56,434 bases of DNA from Caenimonas koreensis DSM 17982 (lineage in GTDB: Bacteria; Pseudomonadota; Gammaproteobacteria; Burkholderiales; Burkholderiaceae_C): positions 10,001 to 66,434 of the forward strand of contig NZ_WJBU01000024.1 of NCBI RefSeq assembly GCF_009646335.1, written 5' to 3'. Under the pieces are notes generated by a model, which was not told where the DNA came from, made no database searches, and was given only the letters and a program-made list of their open reading frames with translations. Within the stretch, counting starts at the first letter, position 1. The number at the start of each line of letters is the position of its first letter. Below are positions 37,104 through 46,500 of this stretch, one piece after another. Made by a program: the position numbers and the translations under genes.

Positions 37104-37318
37104 GACAGTCTCCTTGGCAAAACTCGGACTTTGCCCGCCGTGCTCACAGCCGGAAACATTCCCTGCCGCAAATGGGCTTTGCGCCACCTGCAAACCCGGC
37201 AACCGCCAGACAGACGGGCGCCGGCGCGCTCATGCAATGGGTGATTTCCATGGCTGGCGTCTTTGTTGCTTCTTGTATCGTCGGGGGCCGATGGGGGCTC
37301 TCACGAGGAGAAACGTCA

Positions 37319-38434
37319 ATGGGATTCAAAACTGCCGGCTTTGCACTGGCCATGCTGGTCTGCACCGCGTCACATGCGGGGCAGATCGTGGTGGGGCAAG
37401 TCGCACCTTTGTCGGGCCTGGACGGCAACCAGGGCCGCGCCTATGCCGCGGGCATACAACTCGCGCTCAATAACGCCAACAAGGGGGCCGGCATCAACGG
37501 CAATACCCTGGTGCTCGTGCGCAAGGACGACGCCGGCAACCCCGAGTCGACGCTCAAGCTCACGAAGGAGCTGATCGAGCAGGACAAGGCCATCGTGCTG
37601 GCGGGGTATTTCGGTATCTCCAGCATCGAGACGATCGCCCGGTCGAACATTCTCGACAAGGAGCAGATCGCGCTCGTGGGCTGGCGTGCCTCGCAGATCC
37701 GGCCCGAAACGACGAACCTGTTCAATGTGCGGGCGAGCTTGCGCGACGAACTGTTCAAGGTGGCCGAGCACCTGTCCACGGTTGGCATCACGCGGCTGGG
37801 CATCGTGTATGAGCAAGGCCCGGGTTCGCTGCAGCTGATGAATTCAGCAGGCGAAGCCGCGCAAAAGGCCAAGGGATCGGTCGTTGCCATGGCGGGCTTT
37901 CCGGCTGGCACCACCAACGTCCAGCAAGCCGTGCAGGGCATGATCAAGACGCAGCCACAGGCGATCATGTTCGTGGGCTCGGGCGCTTCTGCGGCAGCCT
38001 TCATCGAGCAATACCGCAAGGCCGGCGGCACGGCCAGCCTCTTCGCCAACGACGGCGTCGACATGGAGCAGCTGGGCACCAAACTGGACGACGCGATGAT
38101 GAGCGGCGTGTCTATCGCACAGGCCGTTCCCAGCCCCTACAAGATCTCCAGCAAGATCGCCAAGGAATTCATCGACACCGTCACGCGCTCCGAAAAGCTG
38201 GAGGTGCCGGTGAGCTACGCGATGATGGAAGGCTACATCGCAGGCAAGGTCGTCGTCGAGGCGATCCGCAGGCAGGGCAAGACGCCTACACGCGCCGGCA
38301 CGATCGAAGCTCTGGGCCGCATGGACTACTACGACATGGGCGGGTATTCGGTGAGCTACCGGCCCGACATCCGCGCGGGATCGAAGTTCGTCGAACTCAC
38401 GATCCTGGGCGGCAAGGGCAAGATCCGGCAATAG
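37319..38434 (+). CDS. ABC transporter substrate-binding protein, branched-chain amino acid type
   Basis: 371 residues from the ATG at 37319, which has GAGGAG eight bases upstream. The signal peptide ends SHAGQIVVG. The type I periplasmic-binding pattern is clear: VGQVAPLSGLDGNQGRAYAA, LVRKDDAGNPESTLKLTKEL, and GYFGISSIETIA, as in LivK/urea/aromatic-acid binding proteins. It would present a small organic acid or amino acid to an ABC permease, but no permease genes adjoin, so it is an orphan binding protein, which is frequent in Burkholderiales. The 215-bp gap before it shows no separate gene. A strong hairpin terminator follows the stop. Confidence 0.88.
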   Translation: MGFKTAGFALAMLVCTASHAGQIVVGQVAPLSGLDGNQGRAYAAGIQLALNNANKGAGINGNTLVLVRKDDAGNPESTLKLTKELIEQDKAIVLAGYFGISSIETIARSNILDKEQIALVGWRASQIRPETTNLFNVRASLRDELFKVAEHLSTVGITRLGIVYEQGPGSLQLMNSAGEAAQKAKGSVVAMAGFPAGTTNVQQAVQGMIKTQPQAIMFVGSGASAAAFIEQYRKAGGTASLFANDGVDMEQLGTKLDDAMMSGVSIAQAVPSPYKISSKIAKEFIDTVTRSEKLEVPVSYAMMEGYIAGKVVVEAIRRQGKTPTRAGTIEALGRMDYYDMGGYSVSYRPDIRAGSKFVELTILGGKGKIRQ

Positions 38435-38436
38435 AC

Positions 38437-38599
38437 CATTCACTCAAAAAACGCTGCGCGTTTTTTGAGTGCTCTAAAGTGTTGGTCGGGACCGGCGAAG
38501 CCGGCTCCCTCGCAAGTTGCACGCGTCCTGCGCGTTGCTTCGGTCGCGAAGTGCCCCGGTGGGCAACTTGCAAAACGCGCAGCGTTTTTCCAGTGAATG
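38437..38599. repeat. 163-bp inverted-repeat element between convergent genes
   Basis: The ends 38437-38464 and 38572-38599 are inverted repeats matching at 26 of 28 bases (outer CATTCACT, inner AAAAACGCTGCGCGTTTT). Inside lie a shorter inverted pair GCAAGTTGC/GCAACTTGC and a CCGGC-GAA-GCCGG hairpin. It fills the whole gap between the ABC binding-protein stop and the convergent pilU stop. It has no reading frame. Its design resembles the 21050-21316 element but the sequence is different. Confidence 0.7.
38442..38470. terminator. Bidirectional intrinsic terminator
   Basis: A perfect 13-bp stem with a TGC loop (ACTCAAAAAACGC, loop, GCGTTTTTTGAGT). The paired A and T runs let it work for both the ABC binding-protein gene and the convergent pilU transcript. 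It forms one end of the larger inverted repeat. Confidence 0.8.
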
Positions 38600-38600
38600 A

Positions 38601-39737
38601 CTAAACAATCGCGAAGTTTTCGGTTCCGGCCGACAGGTCGGAGCTCTTCGCACGCTGTGAATTCAGCTTGATCTGCAGGCGCAGGTCGTTCATCGAGTCG
38701 GCGTTGCGCAGCGCGTCTTCGAAGGTGATCACGTTGGCTTCGAACAGGTCGAACAGCGCCTGGTCGAAGGTCTGCATGCCCAGCTGCCGGCTCTTTTTCA
38801 TGATCTCCTTGATCTCGGAGACTTCGCCCTTGAAGATCAGGTCGGAGATGAGCGGGGAGTTCAGCATGATCTCCACCGCAGCAGCACGCCCCTTGCCGTC
38901 CTGCTTGGGAATCAGCCGCTGCGAGACAAACGCCTTCAAGTTCAGCGACAAGTCCATCAGCAGTTGCGGGCGGCGCTCTTCGGGGAAGAAGTTGATCACG
39001 CGGTCCAGCGCCTGGTTTGCGCTGTTGGCGTGCAGCGTGGCCAGGCAAAGGTGACCGGTTTCAGCGAAGGCAATGGCATGTTCCATTGTTTCGCGGTCAC
39101 GGATTTCGCCCATCAGAATCACATCGGGCGCCTGGCGCAGCGTGTTCTTCAGCGCTGCTTCCCAGCTGTCGGTATCCAGCCCCACTTCGCGCTGCGTCAC
39201 CACGCAGTTCTTGTGCGGGTGCACGAATTCAACCGGGTCTTCGATCGTGATGATGTGGCCCTGCGACTGCTCATTGCGCCAATCGACCATCGCGGCGAGC
39301 GTCGTCGATTTGCCTGAGCCCGTTGCGCCCACCAGGATGGTGAGGCCGCGCTTGGACATCACCACATCCTTGAGCACCTGCGGCACGCCCAGCCCGTCGA
39401 TGGTCGGCAGTATCTGCGGAATCACCCGCAGCACCATGCCCACTTTGCTTTGCTGCACGAATGCATTCACGCGGAAGCGGCCGATGCCCGGCGGCGAAAT
39501 CGCGAAGTTGCATTCCTTCGTGCGCTCGAACTCCGCTGCCTGCTTGTCGTTCATGATCGAGCGCGCCAGCGCCAGCGTGTGGCCCGCGTTCAGCGGCTGC
39601 GGCGACACCTTGGTGACCTTGCCATCGACCTTGATCGCCGGAGGAAAGTCGCCCGTGATGAACAAGTCGCTGCCATTGCGGCTGACCATCAGCTTGAGCA
39701 GGTCGTTGATGAATTTCGATGCCTGATCGCGTTCCAT
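38601..39737 (-). CDS. pilU: Type IV pilus ATPase PilU
   Basis: 378 residues of the secretion ATPase family. It has Walker A in VGATGSGKSTTLAAMVDWRN (about residue 141), the Asp box IITIEDPVEFVH, Walker B VILMGEIRDRETM and the His box CLATLHANSANQALDR. The C-terminal PLISDLIFKGEV, instead of the PilT AIRNLIRE motif, and the extra tail after residue 350 identify PilU. It assists PilT in pilus retraction and twitching from the inner-membrane cytoplasmic face. It follows pilT on the same strand after 36 bp, an almost universal pairing. Confidence 0.93.
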   Translation of the reverse strand: MERDQASKFINDLLKLMVSRNGSDLFITGDFPPAIKVDGKVTKVSPQPLNAGHTLALARSIMNDKQAAEFERTKECNFAISPPGIGRFRVNAFVQQSKVGMVLRVIPQILPTIDGLGVPQVLKDVVMSKRGLTILVGATGSGKSTTLAAMVDWRNEQSQGHIITIEDPVEFVHPHKNCVVTQREVGLDTDSWEAALKNTLRQAPDVILMGEIRDRETMEHAIAFAETGHLCLATLHANSANQALDRVINFFPEERRPQLLMDLSLNLKAFVSQRLIPKQDGKGRAAAVEIMLNSPLISDLIFKGEVSEIKEIMKKSRQLGMQTFDQALFDLFEANVITFEDALRNADSMNDLRLQIKLNSQRAKSSDLSAGTENFAIV

Positions 39738-39773
39738 GAAGGTCCTTTAGATCATTGCCCGTGAGGTCACGTT

Positions 39774-40817
39774 CTAGCCTGGGAAGTTTTCCGGAATCTT
39801 CGCTTTGCCGCGCGCTTCACCGGGGCTGATGATGTTGCGCTTGACGAGGTCAGCCAGGTTCTGGTCCAGCGTCTGCATGCCGAAGCTGTTGCCGGTCTGG
39901 ATGGCCGAATACATCTGCGCCACCTTCGCCTCGCGAATCAGGTTGCGGATGGCTGACGTGCCGACCATGATCTCGTGCGCAGCCACGCGGCCCGCGCCGT
40001 CCTTGGTCTTGCACAGCGTCTGCGAGATCACCGCCTGCAGCGACTCGGACAGCATCGCGCGGATCATTTCCTTTTCTTCCGCGGGGAACACGTCGATGAT
40101 CCGGTCGATCGTCTTGGCGGCGCTCGACGTGTGCAGCGTGCCGAACACCAGGTGCCCCGTTTCAGCAGCCGTCATCGCCAGCCGGATCGTTTCCAGGTCG
40201 CGCATTTCGCCCACCAGAATCGCGTCCGGGTCTTCGCGCAGTGCCGACTTCAGCGCGGCGGCGAACGACAGCGTCATCGGCCCGACTTCGCGCTGGTTGA
40301 TCAGGCACTTCTTGGATTCGTGCACGAACTCGATCGGGTCTTCCACCGTGAGGATGTGACCGTATTCGGTTTCGTTCAGGTAGTTGACCATGGCGGCCAG
40401 CGTTGTCGATTTGCCCGAACCCGTTGGCCCCGTCACGAGCACCATGCCGCGCGGCTTGAGCGCGAGCTCTGAAAAAATCTTCGGGCAGTTCAGCTGCTCG
40501 AGCGAAAGAATCTTGGAAGGAATCGTGCGGAACACTGCGCCGGAGCCGCGGTTCTGGTTGAACGCATTCACGCGGAAACGTGCAAGCCCTTCGATTTCGA
40601 ACGAGAAGTCCACTTCAAGAAATTCTTCGTACACCTTGCGCTGGGTGTCGTTCATGATGTCGTACACCATGGCGTGAACCTGCTTGTGGTCGAGCGCATC
40701 AACGTTGATGCGCCGCACATCGCCGTGCACCCGGATCATTGGCGGCAGGCCTGCCGACAAGTGCAGATCCGATGCCTTGTTCTTGACGCTAAACGCCAGC
40801 AACTGAGTAATGTCCAC
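39774..40817 (-). CDS. pilT: Type IV pilus retraction ATPase PilT
   Basis: 347 residues, the standard PilT length, from a GTG at 40817 with AGAGGAAT before it. The first residues are MDITQLLAFSVKNKASDLHL. Walker A is GPTGSGKSTTLAAM, Walker B AILVGEMRDLETI, and the C-terminal AIRNLIREAK helix needed for retraction is present. It is a hexameric motor that pulls pilin subunits back into the inner membrane. The frame is open upstream to 41078, but that part is antisense of yggS and its upstream region. It is divergent from yggS with a 171-bp gap (40818-40988) that should hold both promoters. Confidence 0.94.
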   Translation of the reverse strand: MDITQLLAFSVKNKASDLHLSAGLPPMIRVHGDVRRINVDALDHKQVHAMVYDIMNDTQRKVYEEFLEVDFSFEIEGLARFRVNAFNQNRGSGAVFRTIPSKILSLEQLNCPKIFSELALKPRGMVLVTGPTGSGKSTTLAAMVNYLNETEYGHILTVEDPIEFVHESKKCLINQREVGPMTLSFAAALKSALREDPDAILVGEMRDLETIRLAMTAAETGHLVFGTLHTSSAAKTIDRIIDVFPAEEKEMIRAMLSESLQAVISQTLCKTKDGAGRVAAHEIMVGTSAIRNLIREAKVAQMYSAIQTGNSFGMQTLDQNLADLVKRNIISPGEARGKAKIPENFPG

Positions 40818-40988
40818 GTTTATTCCTCTTCCCGTAAGCAGCCAGTATCGAGCCCCGTGCGCCCCCGATCGCGCCCCCAATCGCCAGCGCCATCCCCACC
40901 CCTGTCGCAGCCGAGCCGCACCCACCGGGTGTCGGCCTCGGGCAGCGACAATAGGTGAGCTGCGCGCGAAGCGTGTCAGCTCGACCGA

Positions 40989-41675
40989 ATGATTATGACC
41001 ACGATTGAAGGCAATCTCCAGCGGGTTCGCGAGCGCATCGCCGCAGCCTGCCTTGCTGCCGGGCGCCCCGTGACGCACGTCACGCTGCTCGCTGTTTCAA
41101 AAACTTTCGGCCCCGAGGCCGTGCGTGAAGCCTTCGCGGGTGGCCAGCGCGCCTTTGGCGAGAACTACATCCAGGAAGCTGTCGAGAAGATGGCCCTGCT
41201 GCGCGACCTGCCGGTCGAATGGCATTGCATTGGCCCGATCCAGAGCAACAAGACCCGCCTCGTCGCTGAAAACTTCAGCTGGGCCCACACGGTGGACCGG
41301 CTGAAGATTGCCGAACGCCTGTCGCAACAACGCCCCGAGAGCCTGCCTGAACTTCAGGTCTGCATCCAGGTGAATGTTGATGCGGGCGCGACGAAGTCCG
41401 GTGTTGCGCCCGGCGAAGTGCTGGCGCTTGCAAGGCAAATCGCGCAGCTGCCGCGCCTGCATTTGCGCGGCCTCATGACCATTCCCGACCCCGCGCCCGA
41501 CTTCGAAGCGCAAAAGGCCGTGCACCTGAAAGCACGAGCGTTGTTCGACGAGCTGCGGCAGATGGGCTTGGACATCGACACGCTGTCGATGGGCATGACG
41601 GGCGACCTGGAGGCCGCGATTGCCGCGGGCAGCACGATGGTACGCGTCGGCACCGCGATTTTTGGCAAGCGGTAA
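40989..41675 (+). CDS. yggS: PLP homeostasis protein YggS
   Basis: 228 residues of the single-domain fold-type III PLP-binding family. The PLP lysine is in TLLAVSKTFGPEAV (about residue 38), and FGENYIQEAVEK, WHCIGPIQSNKTR and LSMGMTGDLEAAIAAGSTMVR follow in the conserved order, ending RVGTAIFGKR. The protein has no known enzyme activity and buffers PLP and amino-acid pools. ATG codons at 40989 and 40995 are both possible. Its position opposite pilT is conserved in beta- and gammaproteobacteria. Confidence 0.92.
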   Translation: MIMTTIEGNLQRVRERIAAACLAAGRPVTHVTLLAVSKTFGPEAVREAFAGGQRAFGENYIQEAVEKMALLRDLPVEWHCIGPIQSNKTRLVAENFSWAHTVDRLKIAERLSQQRPESLPELQVCIQVNVDAGATKSGVAPGEVLALARQIAQLPRLHLRGLMTIPDPAPDFEAQKAVHLKARALFDELRQMGLDIDTLSMGMTGDLEAAIAAGSTMVRVGTAIFGKR

Positions 41676-41695
41676 AGAGCGCTCGCCAGTCCGCC

Positions 41696-42253
41696 CTACT
41701 TCTTCGGCATCACCATGGGCTTGACGCTGCCGCAGTCAGCGCCCAGCCACTTGCCCGTGCCTTCCATGGTCATCTTCGTGGGCTTGCCTTCAACAGCCGT
41801 GTTCATCAGCATCTTCATGCTGTAGGCCTCGGAGCTGTTGAAGGTGAAGGTGCCTTCGCCACTGGAAGGCGGGTTGGTACACGTGAAAGCCATGTTCATG
41901 GTGTTGCCGCTGCGCGATTGCCTGGTGGTGGTGCAGTCGCCGCTGCGCTGCGTCGGCATCTGGTCGCGCTCGACCATCTCCTTGGTCATGCAGACCTTCA
42001 CGCTGATATTGCCGGGGCCGCCCTCGCCCATCTTGACGCCGCGCTGCGCCATGGCGTCTTCCATCATCTTGCGCTGCTCGGGTGGCATGCTCTTCATTGC
42101 TTCGCGCGCCTGCGCCATCTTCTGGTCCATCTCGCTGCCGGCGCCGGCACTCATCTTGTTATTGACCTCCCACAGGCCCGGCTTCATGGTTTGCGCAAAG
42201 GCAGTGGTGGTGAATGCCGTGATGGCAGCTGCGATGAAGAAAGCACGTTTCAT
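41696..42253 (-). CDS. DUF3617 family exported protein
   Basis: 185 residues from the ATG at 42253, with GGAAGA upstream. The signal peptide ends TTAFAQT. The mature part begins MKPGLWEVNNKMSAG, the DUF3617 hallmark, and has four cysteines (KVCMTKEM, GDCTTTR, TCTNP, GADCG) that could form two disulfides in the periplasm. A Met/Gln-rich segment (residues about 40-75) is a possible metal-binding or coiled region. The function of the family is unknown. It converges on yggS with 20 bp between the stops, and its own upstream gap to glpK is about 90 bp. Confidence 0.85.
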   Translation of the reverse strand: MKRAFFIAAAITAFTTTAFAQTMKPGLWEVNNKMSAGAGSEMDQKMAQAREAMKSMPPEQRKMMEDAMAQRGVKMGEGGPGNISVKVCMTKEMVERDQMPTQRSGDCTTTRQSRSGNTMNMAFTCTNPPSSGEGTFTFNSSEAYSMKMLMNTAVEGKPTKMTMEGTGKWLGADCGSVKPMVMPKK

Positions 42254-42341
42254 GGCCGGGTCTTCCTGGATGAGTAAAGCTTTATTTTGCGACAGCTGGC
42301 GCAGCGTGCAAAGCTGGCCCAAGCGCACTTGCGAGAGTCGC

Positions 42342-43835
42342 TCAAGCAGCCGTCGTCTGCCGCACTGCATGCTCCCAGCGATCCATCAAGCCGGCAGCGT
42401 CGCCACGCGACAGCGCGGGCATGAAGCGCCGCTGTGCCTGCCAGAGCGCAGCGAGCTCTTGCGTGTTGCGAAACACGCCTGCAGCAAGCCCCGCGAGGTA
42501 CGCCGCGCCCAGCGCTGTAGTCTCCGTGACGGCGGGCCGCACGACGGGGATGCCGAGCAAGTCGGCCTGGAACTGCATGAGCAAGTCGTTGACGCAGGCG
42601 CCACCGTCGACTCGCAACTCGCTCACCGGCGCGGCGCCTGCCGCCACTGCATCGCGGCTCATCGCCTGCAGCAACGCGCAGCTCTGGTACGCGATGCTCT
42701 CGAGCGCGGCGCGCGCGATGTGTGCGACAGTCGTGCCACGCGTCAGGCCCGTGATCGTGCCGCGTGCGTCGGGCCGCCAGTAAGGCGCGCCGAGCCCGGT
42801 GAACGCGGGCACGAGCATCACACCGCCAGAGTCGGGGACAGATTCAGCCAGCGACTGCACTTGCCCGCTGCCCTCGATGGCGCGCAGGCCGTCGCGCAGC
42901 CACTGCACCACAGCGCCACCGACAAACACGCTTCCCTCCGTTGCGAATTCAGTGCGCGGCGTGACCTGCGCGGCGCTCGTGGTCAGCAGGCCGTTGGTCG
43001 AGAGCTGGAATTTCGAGCCGGTATGCATCAGCATGAAGCAGCCCGTGCCATACGTGTTCTTGGCCATGCCTTCGGTGAAGCAGGCCTGGCCGAACAGGGC
43101 TGCCTGCTGGTCGCCCGCCACGCCACCGATCATCACCGGCGCGCCGAGCAGCGACGCCGTTGTCTCGCCATAGTGCGCACTCGACGCCATCACCTTGGGC
43201 ATCATCGACGCGGGCACACCCATCACGTCGAGCAGCTGCGCGCTCCATTCGTTGGTGTGCACGTCAAAGAGCATGGTGCGTGACGCGTTGGACACATCAG
43301 TTGCATGCACGGCACCTTGCGTCAGCTGCCACATGAGCCAGCTGTCGATGGTGCCGAAAGCGAGTTCACCGCGCTGCGCCTGCTCGCGCGCACCAGCCAC
43401 GTTGTCGAGCAGCCAGCGGATCTTGGTGCCCGAGAAATAAGAGTCGACGATCAGCCCCGTGCGCGATCGGATCAGGTCTGCATGGCCTTGCGCGCGCAAC
43501 TGCGCGCACATGGGCTCGCCACGCCTGTCCTGCCAGACGATCGCGTTGTGAATGGGCAAGCCGGTCTTGCGGTTCCACACCACCGTGGTCTCGCGCTGGT
43601 TGGTGATGCCGATGGCACGCACGTCAGACGCCTTGAGCTTCGCGTTGGCCAGCGCCTGCTGCGCCGTGGCGAGCTGGCCGCGCCAGATCTCCATCGGGTC
43701 ATGCTCGACCCAGCCGGGTTGCGGGTAGATCTGCGGCAGCTCCTGCTGCGCCTGCGAGACAACGCGGCCCTGCGCATCGAAGACGATGCTGCGCGATGAG
43801 GAAGTGCCCTGGTCGAGTGCGAGGAGATACGTCAT
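42342..43835 (-). CDS. glpK: Glycerol kinase
   Basis: 497 residues of the FGGY carbohydrate kinase family. The N-terminal phosphate loop is [15 protein letters not shown]. The glycerol-binding segments [16 protein letters not shown] and WQDRRG are present, as are the FGGY signatures [12 protein letters not shown] and [18 protein letters not shown]. It phosphorylates glycerol to glycerol 3-phosphate. The start ATG at 43835 gives the exact family N-terminus; the frame is open 22 codons more. No glpF or glpD adjoins, so glycerol genes are scattered or elsewhere in this genome. Confidence 0.94.
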   Translation of the reverse strand: MTYLLALDQGTSSSRSIVFDAQGRVVSQAQQELPQIYPQPGWVEHDPMEIWRGQLATAQQALANAKLKASDVRAIGITNQRETTVVWNRKTGLPIHNAIVWQDRRGEPMCAQLRAQGHADLIRSRTGLIVDSYFSGTKIRWLLDNVAGAREQAQRGELAFGTIDSWLMWQLTQGAVHATDVSNASRTMLFDVHTNEWSAQLLDVMGVPASMMPKVMASSAHYGETTASLLGAPVMIGGVAGDQQAALFGQACFTEGMAKNTYGTGCFMLMHTGSKFQLSTNGLLTTSAAQVTPRTEFATEGSVFVGGAVVQWLRDGLRAIEGSGQVQSLAESVPDSGGVMLVPAFTGLGAPYWRPDARGTITGLTRGTTVAHIARAALESIAYQSCALLQAMSRDAVAAGAAPVSELRVDGGACVNDLLMQFQADLLGIPVVRPAVTETTALGAAYLAGLAAGVFRNTQELAALWQAQRRFMPALSRGDAAGLMDRWEHAVRQTTAA

Positions 43836-43929
43836 GGGCGCCGAGCATATCGGCTTGGCGCCCATGAGCGCTAGCTGGAGAACGCTGAGCTGCCAGCGCA
43901 ATCGCGGACAGCTCTACCAGCGCATCCGG

Positions 43930-46311
43930 TCAAGGCTTGCGGTTCTGCTCTTCTTCACCACGACGACCACGGCGACCGCTCGCCGGCTCGCTGGCGTCCT
44001 GCGCTCGCGGCCGCGCACCGCCCGGCTGCGCGCGATCGCCACGCGCATCCGCAGCGGGCGCGGCAGGTGCTGAAGGCGCTGCGGGCGGCGTGACTTGCGG
44101 ACGCGGGCCTGGCGCCGGCGCGGTGGCTGCAGCCGGGGCCGCTGGCGCAGGGCGCACAACGGGTGGCGGGGCGGGCTGCACCGGTGCGGGCGCGGCCGGC
44201 ACAGGACGGGCCGCCGGTGCTGGCGCAGCAACCGGTGCAGGCGGTGCCGGTGTTGCGGCCGGCGCTGGCGGGGTAGCAGCTGGTGCTGTGGCACCAGGCG
44301 CGGCAGGCCGGCGGCCATCACGTGCCCGCTGCTCATCCACTGCATCGCGCAGGTCGTTGCCACGCTGTCCGCGCTCACTGCCGGGCCGCGCGGAAGCTCC
44401 GCGGGCAGGCGCCGGTGCAACGGGCGCTGCAACGGGCGGGGACACTGCGGGGGGTGTGGCTGCGGGCGGTGTCGCCGCAGGAGGTGCGGGCACAGGCCGT
44501 GGCGCGAGGACGGGCGCTGGCGGCGCCACCGGCGCAGGAGCGACGCGAGCCGATGCGGTGGGCGCAGGTGCTGCCGGCGCAGGTGCAGGACGCGGCACCA
44601 GTGCAGATGCAGCAGGCGGTGTGAGAGCAGCAGGCGGCGTCGGCGTGGCTGCTGGTGCTGGCGCAGCAGGCGGTGCTGGTGCCACGGGCGGCGGCAAGCC
44701 GGGGCCGCCGGGGCGCCCCATGCCTGAAGCAGCACTGCGCGGACCGCCACCTGGCGGGCGGGCGGCAGACGACGCCGGCGCAGTCACCGGCTCTGCCGCC
44801 TTCACGACTGTGACTTGCGGCGCGCTCGCGGGCGCCGCCGGCCTGATGGCAGCCACAGCCGCTGCGTCGAGCGGCCTGCCCGCATTGCGAGTCAGCGCAT
44901 TGAGCTTTGCTTCGAACGACACGGGCGGTGGCGGCGGTGCCGTCTGCGCGACCACCGGGCGCTCGATGCGACGCGGCGGCGGGCGGGTGTCGCTCGGCGC
45001 CGCGCCCACGACGCTCGCGCGCTGCGGAGCCACGGGAGCCACATTCAACGCTTGCGCACGCTGCGCGATATCCGGCGCGATCCGAACGGTCTCGCGCTGC
45101 ACGGGTTTCGATTGCGCAAAGGCGGAGGCGAGCATGCCGATCACGGCGCCAGCGATCTGCTGGTTGGCGTAGCGCGGCGGCGGTTCTGCGCGCTGCACAT
45201 AGGAGCGCTCGACAAAATTGCGGTCGGCGCCGTTGTTGATGCGGTAGAAGTACTCGCGGCTTGACGTGTACGCCGGGCGGTAGACCTCGCGCGGCCCCAG
45301 GGGAACCCAGGCCACTGTGCCGCCACCGCCTTGCGGCGAGCCAGTGCCGATGAATGCAACCAGCGCGGGCGCGTAAACCGGGCGCTGCGCGACGGGGCCG
45401 GGCACCCAGGCCCACGTGTTGCTCACACGGGCCCAGCGTCCGTAGTGCGAAGGCGCGAAGCCCCACGGTGCATCGTCGATCCACGTCCAGCCCCACGGCT
45501 CGACCCACGACCAATGGCCGTCGCGATAGGGTGCCCAGTCAGCTGCAACACGAGTGGGAATCCACACGTTGCCGTACTCGGGCACTTTGCGCCATGTGCC
45601 GTTCGCGTCAAGGTCGGCGTAGCCGATCATGTCGGCCGGGACGAACTTGCGTGAGGGCGATGCGTCCCAACGGCGGTCGCGGTCGGTGCTCCAGCGGTCA
45701 AACTCATCCGGTGCACGCACCGCGAAGGTTTCAAAGTCCTGCAGGTTGGTGTCGTAGAAGCGGTAGGCGCGGTTGGCGCCGATCATGAAGGCGCGGCCTT
45801 CGCCGTACACCTGCGCCGAGCCTTGCCGCACCAGCACCATGGTCGAGTCGCCTTGGGGATCGACTTCGATGCGATAGATGCCCGGCTTGCGGATCGAATA
45901 GGCCAGGTTGGGCGTGGCGATCTCGAACACTTCGCCGCGGTCCAGTCGCCGCACGCGGGCATTGAGCACGCCTTGCGTCAGCTGGATTTGCGTGGTGCGG
46001 TCGTCCAGGTTGAGCAGCGCGATGCTGGTGTTGCTGCCCAGGCGAATGGCGGAGGAGCCCAGCTGCAGTTCAGCACGAGCGCCACGGTCCACCCAGAGCT
46101 TGTCGCCGGTGATCAGCGGGCGGTTGACCACCGCGCGACCCCAGTCACGTTCGCCGCCCACCGAAAAGCTCGCGTCACCCGTGACGTAAGAGATGCGCGC
46201 CACGCGCATCGGCGGATCGGCCCATGCGCCTAGCGACACCAGCGCGAGCAGGAAGGGGAGCAGATAGCGCAGCAGGCCGCTTCCAAACTGTCGGGTCATC
46301 ATTCGAGTCAT
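43930..46311 (-). CDS. FecR-domain/DUF6600 protein with long Pro/Ala-rich tail
   Basis: 793 residues with an ATG at 46311 and AAGGAG upstream. A signal peptide ends GAWADPP. Residues about 38-180 form a FecR-like beta domain (VARISYVTGDASFSVGGERDW, then GDKLWVDRGARAELQLG in separate strands). Residues about 215-330 are Trp-rich (WAPYRDGHWSWVEPWGWTWI), the DUF6600 pattern. From about 430 to the end the chain is mostly Pro and Ala, ending in a charged RRGRRGEEEQNRKP. It is probably an exported structural or regulatory protein; the tail may cross peptidoglycan. The low-complexity DNA creates long false frames on the other strand. Confidence 0.83.
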   Translation of the reverse strand: MTRMMTRQFGSGLLRYLLPFLLALVSLGAWADPPMRVARISYVTGDASFSVGGERDWGRAVVNRPLITGDKLWVDRGARAELQLGSSAIRLGSNTSIALLNLDDRTTQIQLTQGVLNARVRRLDRGEVFEIATPNLAYSIRKPGIYRIEVDPQGDSTMVLVRQGSAQVYGEGRAFMIGANRAYRFYDTNLQDFETFAVRAPDEFDRWSTDRDRRWDASPSRKFVPADMIGYADLDANGTWRKVPEYGNVWIPTRVAADWAPYRDGHWSWVEPWGWTWIDDAPWGFAPSHYGRWARVSNTWAWVPGPVAQRPVYAPALVAFIGTGSPQGGGGTVAWVPLGPREVYRPAYTSSREYFYRINNGADRNFVERSYVQRAEPPPRYANQQIAGAVIGMLASAFAQSKPVQRETVRIAPDIAQRAQALNVAPVAPQRASVVGAAPSDTRPPPRRIERPVVAQTAPPPPPVSFEAKLNALTRNAGRPLDAAAVAAIRPAAPASAPQVTVVKAAEPVTAPASSAARPPGGGPRSAASGMGRPGGPGLPPPVAPAPPAAPAPAATPTPPAALTPPAASALVPRPAPAPAAPAPTASARVAPAPVAPPAPVLAPRPVPAPPAATPPAATPPAVSPPVAAPVAPAPARGASARPGSERGQRGNDLRDAVDEQRARDGRRPAAPGATAPAATPPAPAATPAPPAPVAAPAPAARPVPAAPAPVQPAPPPVVRPAPAAPAAATAPAPGPRPQVTPPAAPSAPAAPAADARGDRAQPGGARPRAQDASEPASGRRGRRGEEEQNRKP

Positions 46312-46439
46312 TCATTTCTCCTTGCGGGACGGCACGTGCCGACGTTAGCCCAACTGTCGAGCCACCGTTGTCAGATCAGACGCCGAGGCCGTGTCGTCCC
46401 AATCACTCCAACGCGCGGGGTGCGTCGTTTGAGGTTCTC

Positions 46440-46458
46440 GTAAACCCTTGCGGTTTAC
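46440..46458. terminator. Possible terminator hairpin downstream of gor
   Basis: GTAAACC, loop CTTGC, GGTTTAC is a perfect 7-bp stem in the 190-bp gap between gor and the DUF6600 gene. There is no strong T tract, so termination is only possible, not shown. The rest of 46312-46500 has no gene that I can see. Confidence 0.3.
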
Positions 46459-46500
46459 CGGACAGACAAGAACAGACACGAACAAAGAGCAACACCAGAC

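Noticed and set aside
43937..45172. 411-codon plus-strand frame made mostly of Gly and Ala
   Set aside because: It is the reverse reading of the Pro/Ala-rich tail of the DUF6600 protein; low-complexity DNA keeps the opposite strand free of stops.
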